DNA of 64,000 nucleotides. Source: Enoplosus armatus (lineage: Eukaryota; Chordata; Actinopteri; Centrarchiformes; Enoplosidae). The notes beneath the pieces were generated by a model. That model ran no database searches. It was not told the origin of the DNA and was given only the letters and a program-made list of their open reading frames with translations. Of the stretch, positions 48,383 to 59,217 are shown piece after piece. The stretch's first letter is position 1, and each line of letters opens with the position of its first letter. The DNA lies in contig NC_092181.1 in the NCBI RefSeq assembly GCF_043641665.1, forward strand, positions 5,301,921 to 5,365,920, in the 5' to 3' direction. The position numbers and the translations under genes are program-made.

Positions 48383-49799
48383 TGTGTTTGTAGCGCGCTG
48401 AGCCCAGGGACATCAGCGATGCCACCACTGTCCCAGTTTCTCACATCCCTCTTAAAAAACATGTTGATTCAGACAAACCTCCTCTGCTCCTCTCACCCCC
48501 CCACCCACCCCCCCCACTTCTCTTGGGATGGACTGGAGGAGACGTACAACCACAGCAGACGTTCATCACCCACAGCCAGGGTGTTTGATTTTGCACTTCC
48601 CTTCTTTTTTTTCCTGCTTTATTTAACTATTCTAAATCATCTCTTCCCCCAACTGACTTCCACGAGAAGGAAGCTTGTCGACGAGAAAGCTTGTCAATAG
48701 GAAACAGCTGGAGTATGCCTGTTTCTTGTGTCTTATTTTAATTAGTCAACTGTACCGCGAACGCAGACTCCCGAGAGATATGGCGGGTGTATCAACACAC
48801 GGTGGTAGCCATCAAAAAATCCCCCATCTTGCTTCTATCAATCACTAGTGCAGATTCTTTCTCAAACGTTGTGGAAGTGAGTAGGTGTGGGATACTGTAA
48901 TAATGTGTCTCAAATGACTTGTTTCCAGGCCTTTCCAAGCCTCGGACTGCTTCAAAGGGTACTTCTTTTTTTACAGTCAGACAAGAATCCAACAGCAGTG
49001 TACTGTCTCTATAGAGGCCCAGACTGAGCTACGAATTAAAATGATATTGCTTGTAAACTTTTTGCAACATGATATTAACAATAATAAATCCACAAACCTT
49101 TTTCATTATTTTATTTTTCAATATTTATAGATTTCAAAATGCATTGATATCTTTCAGCATCACCTGTTATATTTCATCGTTATACATATTACATATATTA
49201 GCTGGCTAACGGTGGCAGCAGTTGTTGAGCTTGCTAAAGAGGCAGCATGTGATTGGATGAAAGGTGAGGGGCTTGTGAGTGGCTACAACTGAAAAACTTT
49301 AAATAACTTCTTAAATAATTTCTGAAATGATATATTTATATTATTATATACATATATTTGTACTAATCTGATTATATATTTATCTACTCATTAAGTACTT
49401 TGTGACATGCACAACATGCATGCATGTGGAGCTCCAAATACAAATGTTACTGGTTTTGGAGTGAACCTATTCGCGTGGTATGTGACTTAAAAAAGAAGCT
49501 TCTGAATTTATAACCATTGAACTTTATAATCCCTGGTTCAAATCAAGCGCTGGTATCAGAGTATTCTCCATCAAATGTTTGTAGACCAAAGAGAATCTAT
49601 TCCACAATGAGTTCCCCTACCTTAAACCACAGAGACTATGCAAATTGTTTTTCATCTTTTAAGTCTTTATGGAAGGATGTTTTAATGTTTTAGCTTAGAA
49701 CATTAATAGCTCGGATGGTGTTTGACGGCAGTTTTGCCTCCTTGTAAGACAGCAGCTACACAAAAATGTTTCATCTAAATGATGTGTTGGAACAAGATT

Positions 49800-50035
49800 T
49801 AAGAGATAAGACCCTCCGTCTTATGACGGGTGGGTGTATGGGCGGGACCTCGATACCCGCCCTGATCACTACTGCAGACTCTGGCTCCAAATGACATCAC
49901 CTGATGACGCAAGATGGCAATGCTCATATTAGGGGTATCTTTTGGCTCCATTTTTGTTCTGTGGGAGGAAGTGGAGATGGGTCATCCATCTTTATATACA
50001 GTCTGTGGTCTGAACTCACTGCCAGCCTCACAGTA
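49800..50035. repeat. Probable interspersed repeat
   Basis: The segment TTTGGCTCCATTTTTGTTCT ... GGGTCATCCATCTTTATATA followed by CAGTCTGTGGTC matches, from memory, a common fish repeat ending in 'CATCTTTATATACAGTCTATGG'. No second copy is visible in this window, so the call rests on recall. Confidence 0.45.
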
Positions 50036-50181
50036 TATCGATCTATATCCTGTGTGTGGGGGGGCCTGTGTGTGTGTATAATCATATGAATCACAACTCA
50101 GAGATAGCTAACAAAAGTGGGTTGCCCAAGGCATTAGTTATGGTGAGTTCTTTTTCGACATAGGTGCAGATTGACAGATTT

Positions 50182-50373
50182 TGTGTGTGTGTGTGTGTGT
50201 GTGTATCTTTGTGAATGTGTGTGTGCCTACATGCGTGTGTGTGTGCGTGCCATGGATTCGGGTATGTGTGTGCTTTTTCTGGCACAGCGGCAGATTGCTG
50301 AGCAGACAAATGTGTCCATCAGCCAGAGACTCCAGGCCTTCAACTCTGACTAATCGACACAACAGAGAGAGAG

Positions 50374-50422
<49 letters not shown>

Positions 50423-50429
50423 GTGTGTA
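50182..50429. repeat. GT-rich microsatellite cluster
   Basis: GT tracts at 50182-50204, several short ones to about 50246, and about 25 units with TATG interruptions at 50379-50429. The overlapping open frames in both directions here are microsatellite read-through. Confidence 0.95.
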
Positions 50430-51060
50430 GAGTGTGGGGAGGTGGGAAGTGGAGGTGGGTGACAGGGGCACAAATTGAGCGAAGAAACAAATTAGGATTG
50501 TGAGTGCTGGAAAAGGGGGTAGGTGAAGGAGTTCAGCAAGACAGGAAGTGAGAAAGACACAGAGACAAAGAGAGAATATCCTGATAGTCACGATAGCACA
50601 GTGACCCGAGAACTATGCGTAATTATGGAAAGCGAGGACGACACAAGACGGAGAGGAAGTAAAGAAGGAAATGACCAAGTGGAGAGAGATTAAAAAAAGG
50701 GAATGACAGGTGGGGGCAAGCACAAGCAAGAGAGCAGGAAATAAAACATGGAAGCACAGGCAGACCAAACTGACCCTGAGGCCTGAGACGCTGACTAATA
50801 AACAAGAAGAGAGGGGGAGAATAAGGTCAGGGGGAAGACAAAATGAAGGAGAATAAAAGAGAGGCAGACATAAGGCAAGGAAAAGAAAAAAAGGTAAAGA
50901 AAACAATTTAAAAAGAATCGCCCCGTCCCTTTCTCCTTTTAATGAATAATTAAATGGACAAGGGATCATAGCCGTCACCTGTGTGCACACACACAGTTTG
51001 TTTCATCAAAAGATCAGCTGAACAGAGCATCTCAATAAAATGTTCTCTGTAGTACATTCC
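50430..51060. other. Purine-rich non-coding stretch
   Basis: Mostly A/G on the plus strand (GGAAGTGGAGG..., AAGACGGAGAGGAAG...). This makes long pyrimidine-biased open frames on the minus strand that look like Leu/Phe/Ser-rich proteins. These are composition artefacts. No gene seen. Confidence 0.6.
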
Positions 51061-51064
51061 TTAA

Positions 51065-51463
51065 AGCTGCACTAATCAATATTTTTATATTAATGATGGA
51101 TCAAATGACTGTGTTATATATGAAAGAGGTCGCTCGCTTTTTTTTTTAGCCGTTTTCAGCACCACCAGGAAGTTGTTTTCATAGAAAAGGTTCTGATAAA
51201 TGATCCACATTGGTTTTCTGTCAGCGCTGATCAGGCTTCCTAAAGCTGACACAACCAGCAGCTATGTGTGAAGAGGCACAAACTGGGGCTTTAATCAGCC
51301 CGTGTTCTGCTTTTTACACTTGCTGTGGCAGCCGAAAGATGCTAAAACTGCGGAGTAGCATGATAATTCTCTGTAGGTTCTATAAGCTCTGTAAGCATTG
51401 ACTTTCACATTACACGTAGTCATTTGATTTTTGGTTTATATAGAAATATTGATTGTAGCAGCT
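51065..51463. mobile_element. 399-bp MITE with TIRs, TTAA-flanked
   Basis: Left end AGCTGCACTAATCAATATTT; right end on the other strand AGCTGCTACAATCAATATTT. The match continues to about 26 bp with few mismatches. TTAA flanks both ends (51061-51064 and 51464-51467), consistent with a TTAA target duplication, although TTAA could also be part of the inverted repeat. The interior has no open frame. It is not related in sequence to the 206-bp MITEs at 22.9 and 26.2 kb. Confidence 0.8.
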
Positions 51464-52911
51464 TTAAGATTTTCTCAGACCACAGTTGTGACACACATTT
51501 TGAACAATCTTTTAGGAAAAAGAAGGGTGCCCTTGTATAAATAACATGTTATTCTGGCAGCGATGAACATGATGAAGACGTGCCAAGAAGAGTGTTTGCA
51601 GATAAGAAAACCTTTTGGATAGTTTGTCTTGTCCTTTATATCTTGCCATATTTGTTAATTCACATACTGTCTGATCCTATTTGCTTTGCTGTATATGTTT
51701 TCCTTTGGCAGATTCATCTGACAAACCAAGTCTCCACATCTCAGTTCAGTCTGGCTTCCCTTTCTGCCGATCTTTCTGGATATTTTTAATGACTGCAGAG
51801 TAAAAAAAAAACACACAACAACAATCATAGTGGTTTAGATTACGATCGAGATTTGATTAACCTGAGCAGGAAAGGCATTACCATTGCATCTTCACTATAA
51901 TCCGGATGGACCGAGACTCGCACTCAGCGTTTTCCTACCTTGAAAATCTTTTCGACATTGCAGCATTGTTAAGCTCAGAAAACTTCAATTCTGAGAAGTT
52001 TCATGCAAACATTCATAATATGAATTTACACTGAGAATAAAAAATGTAGCCACAAAGGACTAAGAGCAGATACGGAGATGGGTAAAAATTAAGATGAAAA
52101 GTGTAGACAGAGAGGAAACATGAGAGAAGGTGGAGTGGGCGTCAGAAGAGAGGAGCAGACGGCCTTGCTGAGAGGGAAATATTGAACACTGGCGAGAGGC
52201 GGGACCGCATCACTTAAAGTGGTTCGCAAATTGGACGGACATAGACCCGGCAACTGTCTGAGAAAGTGCGGAACGAGAGAGAATGAGGACAAAGGGCGTT
52301 GGCTCCATAATGTGTACTGGAGTGTAAAGATAGCTGTCGCTTGGAGCACAGCTTCAGACAGTAACATGCGGAATGAAGACACTCATTAAAAAGCTGGAAG
52401 CGAGGGAGAAAAAAAAATAATGGAGCATGTGGAAAGGAATCAAATCAGAGCCCAGATTTAAATGAAGTGTTGGTGCATTCATCTCTCTCTTCCCGTATGA
52501 CTGTGTAACTTTTCATCTGCCTGCCTGTCCATCTGCAGAGGCCCACTTCATGGTAGAATTAACTGCTTATCCTTTTTTTTTTTTTGCTCCTGAGACCAAT
52601 TTAGTTTTTAATAGTGCCTGGGGTCATAAAGTCCAGTAATGGATTCTATAATAATGTTATGGGTATATCCTATAATATGGTCATCAGTATGTGGTCTGTA
52701 TATACAAGATCCTCATGGTTACATGTTATAAAATCCTAATGGGGACCGTTGACCTTAGAGAGGAAGTCATTATATTGTAAAATAGAGCAGTTATCACAGC
52801 TGCATGTTATTTAAATATATGGGGAAGAAAATTCAATTGTGAGTGATTTTGAATATGAATGGGGCTTTTGAGTATTTGGGGAATAATGACAGAAAGAGGA
52901 AAGAAAGGCAA

Positions 52912-52912
52912 T

Positions 52913-52949
<37 letters not shown>

Positions 52950-52955
52950 CGAGAC
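52912..52955. repeat. (GA)n microsatellite
   Basis: GA tract with CGAG interruptions. Confidence 0.95.
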
Positions 52956-53182
52956 GTGGGATTTCTTTTCTTCTTTTTTGTACATTGTTGATTCAGCAAA
53001 GTCACATTTTCCTATGTAGTTTGTTAAATGCTTCATTGAAGCATATAAACACACGTGTTTATGTGTGTCAGAGGAATACTCCCTGCTTTTAGCACACCCC
53101 CATGTGTACACACACATACACAAATGCATGCATCCGTGTCACAAATGCAGACTGAGCTCCACTGAGGCTGCTCTGACATGAA

Positions 53183-53230
53183 TACACACACACACACATG
53201 CACAGGTGCCAACGCTCACACTGACACACG

Positions 53231-53284
<54 letters not shown>
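53183..53284. repeat. (CA)n microsatellite cluster
   Basis: CA tract at 53183-53198 and a long one at 53225-53284 with a single TATA interruption. Confidence 0.95.
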
Positions 53285-53286
<2 letters not shown>

Positions 53287-53424
53287 GTCACAGACAACAT
53301 CTTTACTCAGTGGTCCTGAATCAGCAAGAAGGTACTTACAGACATTCCCACTGAGGTTAAAATGTTCTATTTACTGTTTTAGATCTTCAGACACAGGCAT
53401 GTACACTCATGCGTAGAAAACTAA

Positions 53425-53453
<29 letters not shown>
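53425..53453. repeat. (CA)n microsatellite
   Basis: About 14 CA units. Confidence 0.95.
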
Positions 53454-53455
<2 letters not shown>

Positions 53456-53949
53456 GTGGTTTTGTGTTACTTTTGAGGTACACAGAATGAAACTGCTCAT
53501 TCCTTTGAGGCTCACCATCTCAACCACTAACCCTAAAATCAGCTACGATGGGTCACTGTGAGGACTGGCCAAAACAAAGTCCTCACAATCCAAAATGCCC
53601 TCACAAGAACAAAGGGATGTCAAGAGAGGGTCCTCAAGAGTACAGCTCTACCCAACACACACACACACACTCATATTCCTGGTGGTACAAAGCTATAATT
53701 TACTGACATTTCATTTGCAGAACAGTGCCTACTCTTTTTTTTTTAAGTCTGCAACCTAACTTGCATGCATATATTCATATTATGCTCCATTAAGTAAGTG
53801 GTATACACATATTTGAAGGACAATGACCTTTAAAGAAAAATAAGCAAAATAAATTACTGATATTCCTCTATATTGATGGCACACATATGAGATGTATTTA
53901 CAACATTTACCACGATATTGCTCATTGTTTGCATGCAGATGAATATTAA

Positions 53950-54420
53950 CATCCATCCATTTTCTGCCGCTAATGTCGCAGTGGCAGCAGCCTAAGCAGG
54001 GTGGTCCAGATGTCCCTGTTTTCCAGCTCCTCCTGAAGGATCCCGAGGCGTTCCTGAACTAGATTAGATATTTAATCTCTCCAGCATGCTCTGGGTCTAC
54101 CCTGGGGTCTACCAGTTGGACATGCCTGAAAAACAAAGGAAGGCATCCTGGGGGCATCCTGATCAGATGCCCGAACCACATCAACTGCTTCCTCCGTATG
54201 TCTGAGTTCCTTACCCTGTCTCTAAGGGTGAGACCAGCCACCATGTGGAGGAAACTGTTGCATCCCCCGTCTCATTATTTAGGTCTCTACCCAAAGCCCA
54301 TGACCATAGGTAAGGGTTGCAATGTAGATCGGCGGGTAAATCGAAAGCTCTGCCTTCCAGCCACATTACTGCTGACACTGCCTGTCGATCTCACGCTCCA
54401 TTTTACCTTCACTTATGACT
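53950..54420 (-). mobile_element. Rex3 (RTE-type LINE) 3' end, 5'-truncated
   Basis: The minus-strand frame 54059-54244 reads 'VAGLTLRDRVRNSDIRRKQL', then 'WFGHLIRMPPGCLPLFFRHV' and 'DPRVDPEHAGEIKYLI'. This is the C-terminal part of the Rex3 ORF, whose usual pattern is 'LRDRVRSS.IR', 'WLGHL.RMP.GRLP', 'RPRGRPRTRWRDY'. The downstream strand ends at ATGGATGGATG-type repeats (ATCCATCCAT on the plus strand, 53951-53960), the usual Rex3 3' tail. On the far side the plus-strand words GGTCTCTACCCAAAGCCCAT and GACCATAGGTAAGGGTTG continue the element inward. Only about 470 bp remain, so this is a typical dead 5'-truncated insertion. Confidence 0.85.
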
Positions 54421-54599
54421 TGGACTTTCAAAGACTATTGTCATGTTATTCACAAATACAGCTGTGGCAAATACAGATGTCTTTCTTAAGCTTTATCAAT
54501 ATCTATTTTCCTCATAATTCAATTAACAAAAAAACTGTCACATTCTTGAGTCACCTGACAGACACAAAGTCAGATTTCTACAATGCATAATGCATGTAG
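54421..54599. other. Short non-coding spacer
   Basis: Nothing recognised between the Rex3 and Harbinger remnants. Confidence 0.4.
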
Positions 54600-55690
54600 T
54601 TGACAGGATACAGGTTGGCAACAGCGTGGCAGTCCAAACAAACAGCGGACCCTTTAAGTTAAAGGATTTTCCAGTTATCCTGGCTGAATTTAGCCGTGAC
54701 TCATGAAAGCAGTGGCACATAAGTTACCATGGAGATTTATTCTGTGCAGCTAGCCTGCTCCAGACCAGGCTAACAGCCAGGCTTGATTAATCCTGGTGCC
54801 TTATCTGTTCAGTCAGTCACTCTAATGTGGAGTTTTTCACATCAGTCATTCCATGTTCTTATGTATGTATTTCGCCTTATTTTTTTATTTGCCTGGATCG
54901 AAATAACACAGGTAGCTACATATTGCCATTAAATTAAGTAGCTACTCTTATTATTTTAACATGAATGGTTTGATGAATATATTATTGCAGTTGTTTAGAT
55001 AATTAGAAATGGCTGATAGAGTTGCAAAGGTGTTTTCAATGAGGTCATTGACGAGAGCAATATAGAAAGTTCTATATACGCGTGTGTTTCCTCCTTTACA
55101 ATGGCATCATAGATGATGAAGCACTCATAGTGAGAAAGGCTTTCAGATGGGAAAGAGTTTTCAGGACAGGTCAGACCCGTTATCTTTTCCAAACGACAAC
55201 CTGCATGAGTGGTATAGATTTTCTGCGGATGGCATGCGCTGCCTGTGCAGATTACTGGGTCCCAAAATTCAGCACAGCACGGAGCCATGCCCTGACCATC
55301 CCACAGATGGTCTGTATTGGGCTATGATTTTTTTGTGAGTGGCATGTTCCTATATGCAGTAGGAGATGCTGAAAATCTAAGCAAAGCCACTATTTCTTGA
55401 TCCATTAGAAAGGTGTATTTGGCATTGAATGGATTTTCATACATCTTCATTACCTTCCCCAGCCACAGAACGATTAAGAAAGAATTCTACAAAATTGCAG
55501 GTAACATGAATTACAGATTACTGATCTTTAGAACAGTCACAGTACTCATTATGTGTTACAGGGTTCCCTAATGCTATTGGTGCGCTGGACTGTACACACG
55601 TTCACATTGAACGCCCGTGAAGGGAATTTTGTGAACAGAAAATCCTTCCACAGTGTGGCCTTGGAGATGGAATTATTTTAGTTGATTGCT
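54600..55690 (+). pseudogene. PIF/Harbinger transposase remnant (HARBI1-like)
   Basis: Coding pieces on the plus strand: 'IIDDEALIVRKAFRWERVFR', 'SDPLSFPNDNLHEWYRFSAD' followed by 'GMRCLCRLLGPKI', 'SHALTIPQMVCIGL' (a stop at 55325 where 'ALRFFASG' normally follows), 'VSGMFLYAVGDAENLSKATI', 'FPSHRTIKKEFYKIAG' and 'FPNAIGALDCTHVHIERP', then after a frameshift 'EGNFVNRKSFHS'. This is the order of a Harbinger DDE transposase. The Asp of DCTH (55588-55590) is the first catalytic residue; the second Asp and the Glu are missing because the frame ends. A GT-AG intron of 61 bp (55501-55561) sits in the middle. Non-coding sequence at 54600-54800 resembles, from memory, part of a Harbinger-type element. 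Two or more frameshifts, several stops and a 3' truncation make it a pseudogene. Confidence 0.85.
55501..55561 (+). other. Putative intron in the Harbinger remnant
   Basis: Starts GTAACA after GCAG and ends TTACAG. Removing it joins KIA-G to FPNAIGALDCTH and restores the conserved 'EFY.IAGFPN.IGA.DCTH' block without a gap. Confidence 0.7.
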
Positions 55691-56244
55691 TTTTGATGTA
55701 TCCTTTTACAATAAAGGATTGTGTGTGTTACTCCTCCATGTGTGTATTTTGTTTAGCATTGGTAGCACACAAAATTGTGGACCAATAACTTTACAGTGTA
55801 CTGAACATCCACTACCTCCCTTGGTTCAAATCAAGGGCCTGCTCCTCTGCTGAGCCAGGATGGCTTTTTCTGCTATCCTGGATTTCTGAATTCTGCTTTT
55901 GTCAAACAGCCTCAGGTGAGCAGGTCAGGAACAGGCAACAGGTCAAAACACACAAAAAAAACAGATACAGATCAGAGACAGGTTCAGGTTTGTGTTTGGA
56001 TTCAGATGACTGAAAAGCAAATGCATAAGCAACATTGATGAACTGGCAGGGAATGAGTGGAAATGAGCCGGTTATATGCTGCAGGGCTGATGAACAGATG
56101 AGCAGGTGGATGTGGGAGTCAGGTGACTGGGATAGGTCGAAAAGTCTAAGGGCATCTGGTGAACAGGTAGGGAATGGCAATGAAGGGGCCTGGGGAAGTG
56201 GCTGGAGGGAGGGACAGAGAGGTAGAATGTGACAGTATCAGAGT

Positions 56245-56342
56245 GCAAAGTACAATATTTTCCTCTGAATTTTAGTGGAGTAGAAGTATGGAAAAGTCAC
56301 AGAAAATGGAAATACTCAACTAAGGTGCAGGTAACTCAAACT
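56245..56342. mobile_element. hAT-like MITE fragment, copy 2
   Basis: Contains AAAGTACAATATTTTCCTCT, then TTTTAGTGGAGTAGAAGTAT and ATGGAAATACTCAACTAAGG. From memory this is the far half of the same 'AAGTAAAAGTA' MITE family as 35224-35410. Confidence 0.6.
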
Positions 56343-57341
56343 TCACACAGCACAGACAAGTAATGGCTTGTTTAGGACCTGGAAGACAAAGTTCAGGACT
56401 TTTCTCTGTTCTGTCGTGGGACTTGACTCTTAACTTCATAGCCAAGACTTGAGACTTGCATGTGTGATCAGTCACTTCAAGGCGGTTTCAACTCCAACTC
56501 TTTAAACCACATTCGGCACCCTGCACACCGCAAAATGTTACACAGTTACTGATGAAAAATTGGCCATTTAAATATATAACCATAGAAAACAATGATTAAA
56601 TGGAGAAAAATAAATTTGTCTTTGATTGATTTTAGAATCAAAATTGACCTTTTGCCTTAGAATTTCCACTCTTTCCTGACTTTTCCATGACTAGAAATGA
56701 TTCAAACAAACACTCCTTGGTGAAGCTGTTCATGTGGCAGAACTAACAGGAGAATTACTGCTTGTCATTATATTAGACATGCTTTGACTCATATTTATAT
56801 TTGTATACTGAAACTAGCTACATTTCTTTTCTTTCATTTTCTACCACGCCAATCATTCGAATATCCTCTGGAGAATTCTTCATGGTGGTGGAGCAATAAC
56901 ACATCAATAGTGTATCCAGAACCCCAAAATTGGATATCAATTACAGGATTATGATATGTTATTCTAGCTTTGGAGGAATTCAATTGTTACGATTCTCAGC
57001 ATTTGAGAGGATTCATCTATGTTTCCTTTGCCTAGTCTCTCTCTACAGTACAACAACATCTCTGCTAATTATTTGTGGTATTATCCTTCAGGAAGTGTGA
57101 ACTCGAGAGGTGGGGGGAAAGGGTGCTTGGGAGCTGGTGTGGAAAAAAAAAAGAAAAAAAAAAAGAATCCAACATGTTAGGGACTGATCCATATAGCCGG
57201 GTTCGATGTCACAGCATTCCCAATTGACGGAGAACTTGCATGCACACAACCGGGAAGCCGATCTGACACTCTAAAATCGGCTCAGGGATGCTCTTAGTGA
57301 ATTTTCGCACATTAATGCTTTTAGAGCATCCACAAACATAT

Positions 57342-57381
57342 GTGCACACGCGCGCGCGCGCACAATACACAGAAGATCCAC

Positions 57382-57411
<30 letters not shown>
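57342..57411. repeat. (CG)n block plus (CA)n microsatellite
   Basis: Alternating CACGCGCGCGCGCGCACA (about 57346-57363) followed by a CA tract at 57386-57411. The first part is a strong Z-DNA-type sequence. Confidence 0.9.
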
Positions 57412-57416
<5 letters not shown>

Positions 57417-57862
57417 TACTCCCGAGCACCTCATCCCTGGCTAATTCCTCTCTTCTCCTCCCTCTTTCGTCTCCTCTCCTCCCTCATCCTCCCTTCGCGG
57501 GCTGCCAAGCTAAGCCCAGAGCAGTTAAATAATCACTAAGGCTTCCAGCTGGCAGAATATGCTGCAGTTTTTCTGAGAGGAGGGAATATAGCAGGGATGG
57601 CAGGACACAACAGCAGCGTGCCAATATGTATTGATATTGTGCTGACAAAATGTGTTTGTGCATGTTTGTCCGTGAGTGCACTCGGGGAAAGTGGAGTGGA
57701 GAATTGTTAGCATGACATACTTCATTTGAGGAGGCCTATTTTTATTGGCCGTTTCAATACTTCCGTGGACTGTGTAAGAGATCATTCCAACAGGACAATC
57801 GGACACCATGGACGCAAAGAAAGGAAAACAAACTATCCAAAAAACACTTACTTTGATCTGTT

Positions 57863-57863
<1 letters not shown>

Positions 57864-57895
<32 letters not shown>
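57864..57895. repeat. (GT)n microsatellite
   Basis: About 16 GT units. Confidence 0.95.
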
Positions 57896-57898
<3 letters not shown>

Positions 57899-58390
57899 TT
57901 AGATTTCGCTGTGCTTGTTTGTTAATCCGGCTTTTTGTCCCTGTGTGTCTTCAAGCAGGGAAAAAAAAAGAAAATAGTGAACTTGAACTCTCATATATTA
58001 TATCTTCAATCTGATGTAATATTTTGTAATTCTTTCATTGCGCTCCCCCATTCCCTCAACATCGGGTCAATTTTTTTCCCCTTTGGTTTATCTTCATCAG
58101 GCCACTCTGCAATGCGGCAAATTACAATTGTGATCCAAAATGCTGATTATCAGCGTAGCATGATCCGCTAAAATAACAATTTAAAAAAAGAGGAAAAAGC
58201 ACTGTATGCCTTCCAATTTCATAATTTTGGCCTTCAAAGCTGGACTGTTAAGTTATTTTCTACAACAGTTAACCGGCTTTTGGATCCTAATACCTACGGT
58301 ATCTGCTACTGAAAGCAACTAAAGCAAGAAAAGCTTAAAGCCAGGCTGTTGAGTTTGGAAGCAGACAAATACACCAGTGGATGCACATGG

Positions 58391-58418
58391 GCACACACAC
58401 ACACACACACACACACAG
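58391..58418. repeat. (CA)n microsatellite
   Basis: About 14 CA units. Confidence 0.95.
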
Positions 58419-58565
58419 AAATATTATATCTGAGCATTTCTCCCAGCTCAACATAGTTGCAGGTACCTAAATACAATATTGGCCCCTGGGTCATATCTGT
58501 AAATACGAGCACATCAAAGGAGTTCATCCTACTAGACACATCAGTATGGCCACTGGGTACCCTGG

Positions 58566-58615
58566 CTCTCTCTTGCTCTCTCGCTCTCTCACACACACAC
58601 ACACATACACACACA
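58566..58615. repeat. Compound (CT)n(CA)n microsatellite
   Basis: CTCTCT-type words run into about 12 CA units with one TA interruption. Confidence 0.9.
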
Positions 58616-58870
58616 ATGCAATTTTGATGTTGAGTTGCCATCATGTGTTTGGGTCTAGGTAATGTGTCAGTAACTTTATCTGTCTTGAAATAGCCAGAAA
58701 TACCCAAGGGCCTAGCAGAGTCTTTTAAAGTGTTGCTCCTAGCTGCAGTGCTGATTTATGCTACTTACTTAGTGAAGACAGGAGGTGGTAAGTAAATCAA
58801 TCATACAATCAGTCAGCCATTTAGAGTGTCAGTCGGTCTGTCAGTCAATCATTCCCTCTGTCGTGTATTA

Positions 58871-58992
58871 CCTCTCTCTCTCTCTCTGTCTCTCTGTGTC
58901 TCTCTCCATATTTCTGTCTTTCTCCCTTCCCCATACACATGCTCACACCCACCCACCCACACACACACACACACACTCAAAAACACACACAG
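58871..58992. repeat. (CT)n and (CA)n microsatellite cluster
   Basis: CT-rich tract at about 58871-58908, then CCCA and CA repeats at about 58945-58992. Confidence 0.9.
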
Positions 58993-59179
58993 GGTGTAAC
59001 AAGCAGCGGGGATTTTTGATGGCAGCTATTTTTAGCAGGATGTATCTTGTGGGTTTGGTAATTTTCTCTCCTCAGTAACAGTTACCATGCAGAGACTGTT
59101 GTTATGAGGAACAGTCCAAAGCGGCCAATCATCTGCCTCCCTGCATGATGGATGAGCAGACCAGGCACTTGGCATGTTG

Positions 59180-59217
59180 GTGTGTGAGAGAGAGAGAGCG
59201 AGAGAGAGAGAAAGAGG
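59180..59217. repeat. (GA)n microsatellite
   Basis: GAGAGA tract with a CGAG and an AAAG interruption. Confidence 0.9.

Larger units (their letters stand above)
45236..49799. other. Non-coding stretch, no gene seen
   Basis: Contains G10 at about 45527-45536, ATT/ATC-type repeats at 47097-47130, a GT tract at 48352-48380 and a C-rich run near 48497-48518. The minus frame at 46506-46850 lies in what may be an unclassified repeat (about 46250-46860) and has no recognised domain. The segment 47850-48010 holds a POU octamer-like word. No exon recognised. Confidence 0.45.
51470..53949. other. Non-coding stretch with microsatellites, no gene seen
   Basis: Contains GA and CA tracts listed separately. 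The sequence between the CA tracts, about 53455-53645 (with AGTCCTCACAATCCAAAATG and related GTCCTCA words), resembles a microsatellite-associated repeat of fishes from memory. No exon recognised. Confidence 0.5.

Noticed and set aside
48077..48700. 207-codon plus-strand frame with Cys-Val repeat
   Set aside because: It is open because it crosses a (GT)n microsatellite and C/T-rich runs; no domain or splice signals.
50138..50990. Several 80-125 codon frames on both strands
   Set aside because: They are reads of (GT)n microsatellites and of a purine-rich tract (Leu/Phe/Ser-rich on the minus strand).
53183..53453. CRISPR-like spaced repeats
   Set aside because: These are dinucleotide microsatellites of variable length separated by unique or transposon-like sequence; host is a vertebrate.
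54600..55690. Functional or domesticated HARBI1-type gene
   Set aside because: Stops, frameshifts and loss of the second and third catalytic residues show a dead transposon copy.
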